Source: an uncultured Mucispirillum sp. (lineage in GTDB: Bacteria > Chrysiogenota > Deferribacteres > Deferribacterales > Mucispirillaceae). From it: a stretch of 7,105 bases of DNA. The position numbers were made by a program, and so were the translations under genes. How positions within the stretch are numbered: the first letter of the stretch is position 1; each line of letters opens with the position of its first letter. The stretch covers positions 1 through 7,105 of the forward strand of contig CAJUJZ010000115.1 of NCBI GenBank assembly GCA_910586745.1, in the 5' to 3' direction. Positions 1 through 6,971 of the stretch are shown here, in pieces. The notes below the pieces were generated by a model that searched no databases, was not told the origin of the DNA, and was given only the letters and a program-made list of their open reading frames with translations.

Positions 1-978
1 CCCAAGAAAATATTTATAAAGTTCTTCACTGCAAAAAAGTGTGCTGTTTGAGAACATAAGCTCCCTTAAAGCAGGGAATTTATTAAGTGAATATAAAACT
101 AAAAGCCTTATCTGTTTAGCCACATTATAAGCTTTGTGTTTTTCTGCTAACTCAATAAAATATTTATATCCTTCAAACCAGAAAGGGTTAAGCATAATAT
201 TAGAAAACACTAATATAATATTCTGATAATCAAATTCAGCAGTATTTTTTACAATACTGCATGTATTTTCATGCGGAAACCTTATTTCTGTAATATAATT
301 TTTATGAGATGGTTCTTTTGTAATTTTACCCCAGCAGCCTTCAAAGAAAAAATTATATCCTGCAGGGTTTAAAATATCTACAGCAAGCACAACTTTTGCA
401 ATATTAAAAAAATACTCTCTATATTCACGCATATCCATACTGTCAATAGATTTTGAAGTGGTATTAGAATAGGTAGAAATATTTTCTTTTGTTTTATGTA
501 CTTCTTTTTGTTTTTCAAAAACAATCATCTGCGGTATATTAAAATTAAAGTCATTATTTAACAAATCTATAGAGTTATTAATACTTTTAATACATTCTTC
601 ATCTATATTTATTTTCTGCTGATTATTGTTTTCTACTAATTCGATAAGTGTATCTTGTAAAAATTTGTTTTGTATTTTAACTATTCGGATATTTGATTTA
701 TCAAAACTTTTTATTGCTTCTCTCCAATATTTAGTGTAATGTAGCAATAATTCTTTAAATAGTTTAAAATGTTTACTATCATTTAGAGAGATTATACTTA
801 AAATAAACCCGCGTAAAACTCTTGTATCTAATGAGATTTTCAGCAGTGAAAGGCTTTCATTAAACACTCTTTCCCACTGTATTTCTCCATGTGATAAAGT
901 TTTATATTTGCTTATTTCATCATAAAGAGCAATATACTGCTCATCATTTTGTATATCTTTCACTGTTTCAGCAAACAT
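1..978 (-). CDS. tssA: TssA, T6SS cap/priming protein (ImpA_N and VasJ-like), 3' end beyond window
   Basis: The reverse frame is open from an ATG at 978-976 to the window edge, giving 326 residues with no stop. An AAGGA lies about 6 nt upstream of this ATG. TssA proteins bind the T6SS baseplate or the distal sheath end and coordinate tube and sheath polymerisation. Residues about 10-65 fit the ImpA N-terminal domain (YIALYDEISKY, then IQWERVFNESLSLLK, then LDTRVL). A low-complexity polar linker covers about 150-182. From about 183 the sequence follows the VasJ-type C-terminal half: NPAGYNFFFEGCWGKI (204-219), NPFWFEGYKYF (264-274), and FPALRELMFSNSTLF, the counterpart of the family motif around FSDGTPFA. 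By comparison with VasJ-type TssA proteins, roughly 100-150 residues are missing past the edge. The gene is transcribed away from tssB. A weak TTGAAA / TAATAA promoter with a 17-bp spacer can be drawn on the minus strand at 1047-1019. Family assignment rests on motif recognition; the host-specific subtype is uncertain. Confidence 0.82.
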   Translation of the reverse strand, partial: MFAETVKDIQNDEQYIALYDEISKYKTLSHGEIQWERVFNESLSLLKISLDTRVLRGFILSIISLNDSKHFKLFKELLLHYTKYWREAIKSFDKSNIRIVKIQNKFLQDTLIELVENNNQQKINIDEECIKSINNSIDLLNNDFNFNIPQMIVFEKQKEVHKTKENISTYSNTTSKSIDSMDMREYREYFFNIAKVVLAVDILNPAGYNFFFEGCWGKITKEPSHKNYITEIRFPHENTCSIVKNTAEFDYQNIILVFSNIMLNPFWFEGYKYFIELAEKHKAYNVAKQIRLLVLYSLNKFPALRELMFSNSTLFCSEELYKYFLG

Positions 979-1083
979 TTTCCATCCTTAATACTTATAA
1001 TATTATTTGTGAATTTATTTATTAATATATTTTATAAAAAATTTCAACAACAAAATATCATTTTAAAATAAATTATTTTTTAA

Positions 1084-1110
1084 TTGATAAATTAATTTTT
1101 TTAGTATAGT
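1084..1110 (+). promoter_or_regulatory. Candidate sigma-70-type promoter of the tssBCEFG operon
   Basis: A TTGATA (-35-like, 1084-1089) is followed by TATAGT (-10-like, 1105-1110) with a short 15-bp spacer. Reading TAGTAT at 1107-1112 as the -10 instead gives a 17-bp spacer. Transcription would start near 1117-1120, leaving a leader of about 40 nt before tssB. In DNA this AT-rich, such matches arise easily by chance, so position is the main support. Confidence 0.4.
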
Positions 1111-1142
1111 ATATGTTTACTTAACAAAAACAAATATATTTT

Positions 1143-1149
1143 AGGAGGT
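1143..1149 (+). promoter_or_regulatory. Strong Shine-Dalgarno site of tssB
   Basis: AGGAGGT sits 7 nt before the ATG at 1157, a near-perfect match to the anti-Shine-Dalgarno sequence. It fixes the tssB start and fits the high expression needed for a sheath subunit. Confidence 0.85.
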
Positions 1150-1156
1150 AAAAAAC

Positions 1157-1651
1157 ATGTCAGACGGGTCAAATGCGCCAAAAGAGCGTATTAATATTTC
1201 CTATAAAGCAAAAACCAATGGTGTTAATGCTGATGTTGAGCTGCCGTTAAAATTAATGGTAATGTCTAACTTTACAGGGGATACTAATAAAATACCACTA
1301 GAAGAAAGAGAACCAGTATCTATTAACAAAGTAAACTTTAATAAAGTTATGGAGCAGATGGGAATTACAGCTAATTTTGTAGTAAAAAATACAATAAGTC
1401 CTGATGCTGATGAAATGAACATTAACTTAAATATTAAAAGTATGGGTGATTTCTCACCAGACAGCATTGTAAAGCAGGTGCCTGAATTAAAAAAGCTTAT
1501 GGCATTAAGAGAGGCACTTACTGCACTTAAAGGGCCTATGGGTAATGTGCCTGAATTTAGAAAAAAACTGCTTTCTATATTAAATGATGCTGATAAAAAA
1601 GAGCAGCTTATGTTAGAAATTGCAAAAAGTAAAGAAAATAATCAGGAATAA
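1157..1651 (+). CDS. tssB: TssB (VipA-like), T6SS contractile sheath small subunit
   Basis: This is a 164-residue protein, the usual length for TssB. TssB pairs with TssC to build the cytoplasmic sheath whose contraction drives the Hcp tube through the envelope. Visible family signatures are ELPLKLMVMSNFTG (residues 28-41), LEEREPVSINKVNFNKVM (48-65), and the most conserved block running from DFSPDSIVKQVPEL (98-111) through LREALTALKGPMGN (117-130) and VPEFRKKL (131-138). The C-terminus is short, charged and polar. There is no signal peptide or membrane segment, as expected for a cytoplasmic sheath part. It is the first gene of the plus-strand operon, and its TAA stop at 1649-1651 overlaps the ribosome binding site of tssC, so the two sheath subunits are probably translated in a coupled way. 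Confidence 0.96.
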   Translation: MSDGSNAPKERINISYKAKTNGVNADVELPLKLMVMSNFTGDTNKIPLEEREPVSINKVNFNKVMEQMGITANFVVKNTISPDADEMNINLNIKSMGDFSPDSIVKQVPELKKLMALREALTALKGPMGNVPEFRKKLLSILNDADKKEQLMLEIAKSKENNQE

Positions 1652-1662
1652 GGATGTGCTGT

Positions 1663-3126
1663 ATGTCTGAAACAAAAACAGAAGTTATTATTGAAACACC
1701 TATAATTGAAGAAATTATGGGCAAAAGCAAGTTTGCAGTAACTGATGAAAGCTATCTTGTAGCAAAACAAGGTGTGGCAGAATTTATTACACAAATTGTG
1801 CAAAGCGATAATGCAGAAGAAAAAGTTAATAAATTTGCTCTTGATGAAATGATTGCCCATATTGATGATGTAATATCTGCACAAATGGATGAAATACTCC
1901 ATAATGAAGCATTTCAAAAGCTGGAAAGCTCCTGGCGTGGACTTTATACACTTGTGGAAAGAACAGATTTTAATGAAAACATTAAAATAGATTTATTTAA
2001 CATTACAAAGGAAGAAGCACTAGAAGATTTTGAATTAAACCCAGATATTACTCAATCTACCCTTTACAAACATATATATTCTTCAGAATATGGTCAGTTT
2101 GGTGGCGAACCTGTTGGTACTATTATTGGCGACTACAGCTTAAGTTATGCAAGTCCTGATATGACATTTTTAAATAAAATGTCTGCAATAGCAGCTATGA
2201 GCCATGCTCCATTTTTAACATCTATTGATGCAAAATTCTTTGGCTTAAAAGATTATACAGAAATGCCAACAATACAGGATTTAAAAGGACTGCTTGATGG
2301 TCCGCAGTATGCAAGATGGCGTTCATTTAGAGAAAATGAAGATGCAAAATATACAGGGCTTTTAGTAACAAGATACTTAACACGCTCCCCTTATGATATG
2401 GAAAACAATCCTATTAAAACATTTAATTATACAGAAGATGTAAGTGCATCTCACAACCATCTTGTATGGGGCAACTGTGCATATCTGCTTGCAACAAGAT
2501 TAACAGAAAGTTTTGCAAAATACAGGTGGTGCGGCAGTATTATAGGCCCAAGAAGCGGCGGGGAAGTAAAAGATTTACCAGTATATTTTTATGAAAGTTT
2601 TGGCAGTATGCAGTCAAAAATACCTACAGAAGTATTAATTACAGACAGGCGTGAATATGAGCTTTCTGAAAATGGTTTTATTGCATTAACATTAAGGCGT
2701 GGCAGTAATAATGCATCATTTTTCTCAGCAAACTCTGCCCTTAAACCAAAAGTATTTCCAAACACACCAGAAGGTAAAGAGGCAGAAACAAATTTCAGAC
2801 TTGGCACACAGCTTCCATATTTATTTTTAATATCTCGTATGGCTCACTATTTAAAAGTGCTGCAAAGGGAAGAAATAGGCAGCTGGAAAGAAAGACAGGA
2901 TACAGAAAGAGGCTTAAATGAGTGGTTAAAGCAATATATTTCTGACCAGGAAAACCCACCACCAGAAGTTCGCAGCAGAAGACCATTTAGAGGTGCAACA
3001 GTTACTGTTACAGATATTCCTGGAGAGCCAGGCTGGTATAGAGTTCAGCTTAATGCAAGGCCGCACTTTAAATATATGGGTGCTAACTTTGAACTTTCTC
3101 TTGTGGGCAAGCTGGATAAAGAATAA
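1663..3126 (+). CDS. tssC: TssC (VipB-like), T6SS contractile sheath large subunit
   Basis: The product is 487 residues from the ATG at 1663. An in-frame ATG at 1654 would add MCC, but the AAGGA at 1650-1654 overlaps that codon and lies 8 nt before 1663, so 1663 is preferred. TssC is the large sheath subunit. Residues 14-40 (IIEEIMGKSKF, then YLVAKQGVAEF) match the N-terminal region that ClpV recognises after contraction. Further signatures are LESSWRGLYTLV (87-98), YGQFGGEPVGTIIGDY (133-148), NHLVWGNCAYLLATRL (255-270), GPRSGGEV (275-282), RRPFRGATVTV (429-439) and a C-terminal RPHFKYMGANFELSLVGKL. Length and motif order are those of a complete TssC with no frameshift or gap. The gene starts 11 bp after tssB and is followed by a 64-bp gap with a stem-loop before tssE. 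Confidence 0.97.
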   Translation: MSETKTEVIIETPIIEEIMGKSKFAVTDESYLVAKQGVAEFITQIVQSDNAEEKVNKFALDEMIAHIDDVISAQMDEILHNEAFQKLESSWRGLYTLVERTDFNENIKIDLFNITKEEALEDFELNPDITQSTLYKHIYSSEYGQFGGEPVGTIIGDYSLSYASPDMTFLNKMSAIAAMSHAPFLTSIDAKFFGLKDYTEMPTIQDLKGLLDGPQYARWRSFRENEDAKYTGLLVTRYLTRSPYDMENNPIKTFNYTEDVSASHNHLVWGNCAYLLATRLTESFAKYRWCGSIIGPRSGGEVKDLPVYFYESFGSMQSKIPTEVLITDRREYELSENGFIALTLRRGSNNASFFSANSALKPKVFPNTPEGKEAETNFRLGTQLPYLFLISRMAHYLKVLQREEIGSWKERQDTERGLNEWLKQYISDQENPPPEVRSRRPFRGATVTVTDIPGEPGWYRVQLNARPHFKYMGANFELSLVGKLDKE

Positions 3127-3142
3127 TTAAACAAACTAATAT

Positions 3143-3169
3143 CTGGCTGTGGTGAAATGCTGCAGCCAG
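3143..3169 (+). repeat. Stem-loop between tssC and tssE (7-bp stem)
   Basis: CTGGCTG (3143-3149) and CAGCCAG (3163-3169) form a perfect 7-bp, GC-rich stem with a 13-nt loop, in a gap that is otherwise AT-rich. The sequence after it (TTATATTTATT) is T-rich but not a clean T run, so this would be a leaky terminator at best. A 3'-end-protecting or RNA-processing element that favours tssBC mRNA over the baseplate genes is equally possible. The stem ends 21 nt before the tssE start. Confidence 0.55.
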
Positions 3170-3190
3170 TTATATTTATTAAGGTATTAT

Positions 3191-3583
3191 ATGGGATTTG
3201 TTGATAAAATAATTCATAAACTTGATGACCAGTATAATGGTATTGTATATCAAAATGATAAAATAGCAGAAATAAAAAACAATATTCAGTCTTTACTTAA
3301 TACAAATGAAGAAGATTGTTTATGCCTTATTAATTCTGGCTTTAATGATGCAGAAAATATGTCTATGGAATCAAGAGAGCTTTGTCATAAGCTGGTTTCA
3401 AGAATAGAATCTATGATACATGACTATGAAAAACGGATAGTTATAATATCTGCAGATTATGATAAAAGCAAGATGCCCTGGAAACTCTCTATTGATTTAC
3501 AGTGCAGAATGGTTAATGACAAATTTAACGAATTCCATATTATTATAGATTTTTCAAGCAATAGATACTGCGAGGTAATATAA
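3191..3583 (+). CDS. tssE: TssE, gp25-like T6SS baseplate subunit (divergent)
   Basis: The product is 130 residues from the ATG at 3191, which has AAGG at 3181-3184, 6 nt upstream. An in-frame GTG at 3149 would add 14 residues, but it lies inside the intergenic stem-loop and has no clear ribosome binding site. TssE is the T6SS relative of phage T4 gp25, a small wedge protein that joins the baseplate to the first sheath ring. Support comes from its position between tssC and tssF, its size, an IQSLLNT motif (residues 32-38) typical of the family, and IESMIHDYEKRIVII (72-86), which lines up with the conserved segment ending in EPRL or EPRI. The proline of that EPR motif is lysine here. Sequence similarity is otherwise weak, so the call leans partly on context. 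Its stop is 1 bp from the tssF start. Confidence 0.82.
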   Translation: MGFVDKIIHKLDDQYNGIVYQNDKIAEIKNNIQSLLNTNEEDCLCLINSGFNDAENMSMESRELCHKLVSRIESMIHDYEKRIVIISADYDKSKMPWKLSIDLQCRMVNDKFNEFHIIIDFSSNRYCEVI

Positions 3584-3584
3584 T

Positions 3585-5321
3585 ATGAACAGCAACGAGC
3601 ATATATATTATTACCATAAAGAAATAGATGAGCTTGCAAAAGCAAGGCAGTTATTTATAGAAAGGTTTCCAAAGCTGGCACCATTTCTTTCAAATAACAG
3701 TAAGGATCCGGATATAGAAAGGTTAATAGAAAATTTTGCTATACTAACATCTAAAATAAAAATGGAATTAGACCAAAATATTCCATCTATTGCAGAATCG
3801 CTGATAAATATTATAGCACCAAACTATACCTCTCCCATTCCATCTATGTGTGTACAGGAATTTAAGCTTAATACTGAAGCTGAAGCAAATTATGTAAAAA
3901 TAGATAAAGGAACAGAGATATTATCAAAGCCAGTGGACAATGTTTCATGTAAATTTAAAACTATTTATGATGTATATTTATACCCAGTAAAAATAACAGA
4001 AGTATTGACACAAAGCATAAGCAAGCATCAGATTTTATCACTGCGTATAGAATCCACAAAGCCAGCTATAACAGTTAATCAGATGAATATTAATATATTA
4101 AACCTGTTTTTAGGGCTTGATATATATGTTTCTACAACTTTATTAATGTGGTTTTTTAATTATCTTACAGAAATAATCATATTAAATCCTGATACAAATG
4201 AAGAATACAGGCTGCCACTAAATAACATAAGACCTATGGGGTTTGATGATAAACAAAGTGTATTTTATGGCAGAAATACAGGTATTGAAGCATTTTCTCT
4301 TATGCAGGAATATTTTTTCCTGCCAGATAAGTTTAATATGATAACTCTTGAAAAGCTTGATATGCTCAGCAGTTTTGATGGTAAAAGTTTTATTATTAAG
4401 TTTGTATTTACAAAAAGTCTGCCATCATACTGTATGCCCCGTGCTGACCATTTCAGCTTTGGTATAACGCCAGTTATTAATCTATTTGAAGCATCTGCAG
4501 AACCAGTAAAAAATGATAACAAAAAAGATGGTTTTAGGCTCAGCATAAGTAAAACACATGATAAATATTACGATATATTAGAAATTATTTCAGTATTCAG
4601 CAGTGCAACAGTACGCGGTAAAAGGTTTCTAAAAAACTATAATAATTTTGAAAGGTTTGAGTTTTTATCAGAAGATGACAGTGATGATTTTTATACAACA
4701 GCCACTAAAAAGGATATTCATGGTAATGAATATACATATCTTACTCTTTTTGATTCTCACTTAATGTCTCACGAAATAGAAACTCTTTCCATAAAAACAT
4801 TATGCTGTAACAGCACACTGCCACAGGAACTGCAGATTGGTGATATTAATGTATATGAAGATATAAATGTAACCACAATGAATATTACACTGCCTACTAA
4901 AGTATATAAAACATCAATAGATGGCACAATATTATGGAAACTTGTATCTGTATTATCTTTAAATTATCAGACAATGACGAACAAGCAGTCATTTTTAGCA
5001 GTGCTGCAGGCTTATGATTTTACATTAACAGAGCATGATAATATTTCTGAAAAGCTCCGTGATGCAGTAAAGGATATTAAATCAAAAACCGTATACCGCA
5101 TTACAAACGGCATAGCTAAAAAAGGCACATTATGTGTTATAGATATTGATGATAGTCTTTTTTACTGCACAGGTGAAGTATACAGACTTGGACTTGTGCT
5201 TGCAAAGTTTTTTTCATCATTTGCATCTATTAATTCATTTTGTGAACTTCAGATTAAATGTTTATCTAACAATACTATTATGGATTATTTTCCAGCAGAA
5301 GGTAAAAAAGCAATAATATGA
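3585..5321 (+). CDS. tssF: TssF, T6SS baseplate wedge protein
   Basis: This is a 578-residue protein, close to the usual TssF size of about 580-620. TssF forms a 2:1 complex with TssG that makes the wedge of the baseplate, comparable to phage gp6 and gp7. The N-terminus carries the family hallmark: YYHKEIDEL (8-16), RFPKLAPFL (27-35), DPDIERLIENFAIL (41-54) and a PNYTSPIPSM block (79-88). The C-terminus has GEVYRLGLVL (530-539) and SFASINSFCELQI (545-557), matching the conserved end in which a serine-isoleucine-asparagine-serine-phenylalanine run is typical. A hydrophobic patch around residues 170-205 (LNLFLGLDIYV, LLMWFFNYL) is probably buried core, since TssF is soluble. GAGG at 3572-3575 serves as the ribosome binding site, 9 nt from the ATG. 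The gene overlaps tssG by 4 bp, as expected for subunits made together. Confidence 0.94.
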   Translation: MNSNEHIYYYHKEIDELAKARQLFIERFPKLAPFLSNNSKDPDIERLIENFAILTSKIKMELDQNIPSIAESLINIIAPNYTSPIPSMCVQEFKLNTEAEANYVKIDKGTEILSKPVDNVSCKFKTIYDVYLYPVKITEVLTQSISKHQILSLRIESTKPAITVNQMNINILNLFLGLDIYVSTTLLMWFFNYLTEIIILNPDTNEEYRLPLNNIRPMGFDDKQSVFYGRNTGIEAFSLMQEYFFLPDKFNMITLEKLDMLSSFDGKSFIIKFVFTKSLPSYCMPRADHFSFGITPVINLFEASAEPVKNDNKKDGFRLSISKTHDKYYDILEIISVFSSATVRGKRFLKNYNNFERFEFLSEDDSDDFYTTATKKDIHGNEYTYLTLFDSHLMSHEIETLSIKTLCCNSTLPQELQIGDINVYEDINVTTMNITLPTKVYKTSIDGTILWKLVSVLSLNYQTMTNKQSFLAVLQAYDFTLTEHDNISEKLRDAVKDIKSKTVYRITNGIAKKGTLCVIDIDDSLFYCTGEVYRLGLVLAKFFSSFASINSFCELQIKCLSNNTIMDYFPAEGKKAII

Positions 5322-6235
5322 GTAACCTGCAGCATAAATATTTTTACAAAACTATTAAAAATTTACTTAAAGAATACAAGAAAGATGAAATATTATTCAG
5401 AACTAATTCATCACTTGGGCATCCTAATAGAGAAATTGAAAGTATAACAAACTATAATACTAATGAAGTACATAAAAAACTAAGCCTTGAAATAATTGTA
5501 AATTTTTTAGGCATACAGGGGGGAAGTTCCCAACTGCCCAGCTATATACTTGAAAAACTTGCTGCAAATAATGACGGTGGTGATGGCTGGAGCCTGCTTT
5601 TTGATTTTTTTAATAATTATATTACATGGATATTTTATGATGTTGTATCTATGAACAGCTATGCAAAATCATTTGATATTGATTTTAATGATAAAATCTC
5701 AGCCATACTTCTTTCATTTTTAGGCATTAAAAATAAGGAGATAGCAAGAACATACCTGCCCTTTGCTCCATTAATAGCAAATTTAAGACGACCAAAAAAA
5801 CAGATAGAAAGAATACTTCAGACTACATTTAATCTACAAGAAAGGCTTACTATAATAGAAAATCTGCCACACCAGATACCTATAAATTCATCACAGCAGA
5901 ATTATTTAGGCATTAAAAACTGTCAGCTTGGTAATAACTTTATTACTGGGAAAACAGTATTTTCATACCAGACAAAAATAGGCATATTAATAGAAGACTT
6001 AGACTATGACGAAGCATTAAACTTTTTCCCTACAGGCTCTAAATTTAAAGTATTGAAAAAAAGTATAGCATTTCTTACAAATAATGAATTTGCTATAGAC
6101 TTATATTTAAAGATAAATTACAGACCAAAAATGGCACTTAAACTTGGCAAATCAGGTGTTCGTTTAGGCTGGGGCTCTACACTTGGTAAATCAAAAAATT
6201 CTAGTTATATGATGGTTATTCCATTAAGCGAGTAG
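5318..6235 (+). CDS. tssG: TssG, T6SS baseplate wedge protein
   Basis: The product is 305 residues, at the shorter end of the TssG range. TssG partners with TssF in the baseplate wedge and helps bind TssK and the spike. Family features in order are FLGIQGGSSQLP (63-74, usually FG-L-GP-G-LP), FFNNYITWIFYD (97-108, the conserved FN-R--SL-YRAW segment), the RRPKKQIERIL helix in the middle, and a C-terminal end with the RLGWGSTLG motif (282-290). The ATG overlaps the tssF stop in an ATGA arrangement, and the nearest AAGG is about 15 nt upstream, so translation most likely depends on coupling with tssF. This is the last plus-strand gene; it faces hcp tail to tail across a 116-bp gap that contains a strong inverted repeat. 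Confidence 0.92.
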   Translation: MSNLQHKYFYKTIKNLLKEYKKDEILFRTNSSLGHPNREIESITNYNTNEVHKKLSLEIIVNFLGIQGGSSQLPSYILEKLAANNDGGDGWSLLFDFFNNYITWIFYDVVSMNSYAKSFDIDFNDKISAILLSFLGIKNKEIARTYLPFAPLIANLRRPKKQIERILQTTFNLQERLTIIENLPHQIPINSSQQNYLGIKNCQLGNNFITGKTVFSYQTKIGILIEDLDYDEALNFFPTGSKFKVLKKSIAFLTNNEFAIDLYLKINYRPKMALKLGKSGVRLGWGSTLGKSKNSSYMMVIPLSE

Positions 6236-6278
6236 AAATATATAATAAAAATGATGCTTGAAAATTATATATGAAAAT

Positions 6279-6324
6279 CCCCCAGTTAATAAAAAGCGCT
6301 GTGATTAAAAAAATTAACTGGGGG
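6279..6324 (-). terminator. Convergent-gap hairpin, likely hcp terminator
   Basis: CCCCCAGTTAAT (6279-6290) and ATTAACTGGGGG (6313-6324) are perfect 12-bp inverted repeats around a 22-nt A-rich loop that itself contains the palindrome AGCGCT (6295-6300). Read on the minus strand, the stem starts 27 nt after the hcp stop and is followed by ATTTTC, which fits an intrinsic terminator with a short U run. On the plus strand, for tssG, the stem is followed by CACTGT, so termination there would be weaker or would need Rho. Confidence 0.72.
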
Positions 6325-6351
6325 CACTGTATGATAGGTATACTGGAGTTC

Positions 6352-6861
6352 TTAAGCGTTTCTCCAATCATCACTGCCACTTGTTCCGCTGGCAACATGT
6401 TCCCAAACTATTTTACGATAGTTTAAGCTGACTTTAAATTCTTCAGTTTTATCACTGTTGCCTGGCTCTTGTGCATTAGGCATTAATAATGAGATATCAG
6501 TAATAACTGCATCTTCAAAAATTGTAGAAAAATAGTGCTCTTGACCGCCACCAACAGCTGTCCTATACCAGTGCACTTCAACATTATTAAGCTTTTCTCC
6601 TTTTGTTAAAGCATTGTATAAAAGTGGAACAGATTTATTAAGCGAGCATGTAAAAATAAATGGTTTGTGTACACGCTGACCACTTGGCTGACCGCTTTGA
6701 GTATCTGTTGGCACTGTAACAGTATGGATAATTTCCTGAGCCATAATTTCATCTTCATGGCCTGCTTGATATCGGTTACCAATACTGTCTTCAGTAGAAG
6801 CACCACTTGTAATTAAACCTTGTGTTGCTCCTTCAATTTTAATATAAACTGGTGAACTCAT
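6352..6861 (-). CDS. hcp: Hcp (TssD), T6SS inner tube protein
   Basis: This is a 169-residue protein of standard Hcp length and without a signal peptide. Hcp stacks as hexameric rings to form the tube expelled by sheath contraction, and it also carries or chaperones small effectors. The sequence is strongly conserved: YIKIEGATQGLITSGAS (6-22), GHEDEIMAQEI (34-44), SGQPSGQRVHKPF (56-68), LNKSVPLLYNALTKGE (74-89), LMPNAQ (126-131) and a GTSGSDDWR tail (159-167). From memory it resembles Hcp proteins of Campylobacter and enteric bacteria. AAGGAGG at 6866-6872 is a strong ribosome binding site, 4 nt from the ATG. The gene is a separate minus-strand unit, convergent with tssG, with its own promoter region and terminator, which fits the need for far more Hcp than baseplate proteins. 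Hand-counted G+C is about 38% (6361-6840), above its neighbours. Confidence 0.97.
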   Translation of the reverse strand: MSSPVYIKIEGATQGLITSGASTEDSIGNRYQAGHEDEIMAQEIIHTVTVPTDTQSGQPSGQRVHKPFIFTCSLNKSVPLLYNALTKGEKLNNVEVHWYRTAVGGGQEHYFSTIFEDAVITDISLLMPNAQEPGNSDKTEEFKVSLNYRKIVWEHVASGTSGSDDWRNA

Positions 6862-6898
6862 AAAGCCTCCTTTTTATTATATTTATGTTTATATACAA

Positions 6899-6927
6899 AC
6901 TATATACTATTTATTTATAATTTGCAA
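6899..6927 (-). promoter_or_regulatory. Candidate proximal hcp promoter
   Basis: On the minus strand TTGCAA (6927-6922) is followed after 17 bp by TATAGT (6904-6899). Transcription would begin near 6892, giving a leader of about 30 nt. The same TATAGT hexamer serves as the candidate -10 of tssB. The match is moderate in a very AT-rich background. Confidence 0.4.
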
Positions 6928-6971
6928 TAACTTTTTTGATTATATAAATAAATATTTTTTCATATATAAAT

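Larger units (their letters stand above)
979..1156. promoter_or_regulatory. Divergent tssA/tssB intergenic promoter region
   Basis: This 178-bp stretch separates the divergent starts of tssA and tssB. It is extremely AT-rich: by hand count, 1021-1080 has only 4 G or C in 60. No ORF or structured RNA is visible. It must hold the promoters for both transcription units. I see no sigma-54 site of the TGGCAC-N5-TTGC type, which drives some T6SS operons elsewhere. Confidence 0.7.

Noticed and set aside
1021..1140. Possible replication or integration element in the AT-rich tssA/tssB gap
   Set aside because: There are no iterated motifs, attachment-like repeats or tRNA gene. The composition fits an ordinary divergent promoter region in a low-GC genome.
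3149..3190. An upstream GTG start that lengthens tssE by 14 residues
   Set aside because: It begins inside the intergenic stem-loop, lacks a good ribosome binding site, and the added residues do not look like a TssE N-terminus. The ATG at 3191 with AAGG is better.
4090..4200. Possible membrane segment in TssF
   Set aside because: The hydrophobic run around residues 170-205 is broken by polar and charged residues, and TssF proteins are soluble baseplate parts.
5719..5919. 15-bp direct repeat TTTAGGCATTAAAAA (5719-5733 and 5905-5919) inside tssG
   Set aside because: Both copies encode leucine-glycine-isoleucine-lysine-asparagine in different parts of the fold. Shared codon preference in AT-rich DNA explains it, and the surrounding residues do not repeat.
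6238..6272. 9-bp inverted repeat ATATATAAT / ATTATATAT just after tssG
   Set aside because: The stem is made only of A and T, with a 17-nt loop. Such matches are expected by chance at this composition and it would be too weak to terminate transcription.
6606..6806. Overlapping minus-strand ORF of 66 codons inside hcp
   Set aside because: It is an out-of-frame shadow of the strongly conserved hcp frame, with no recognisable protein features.
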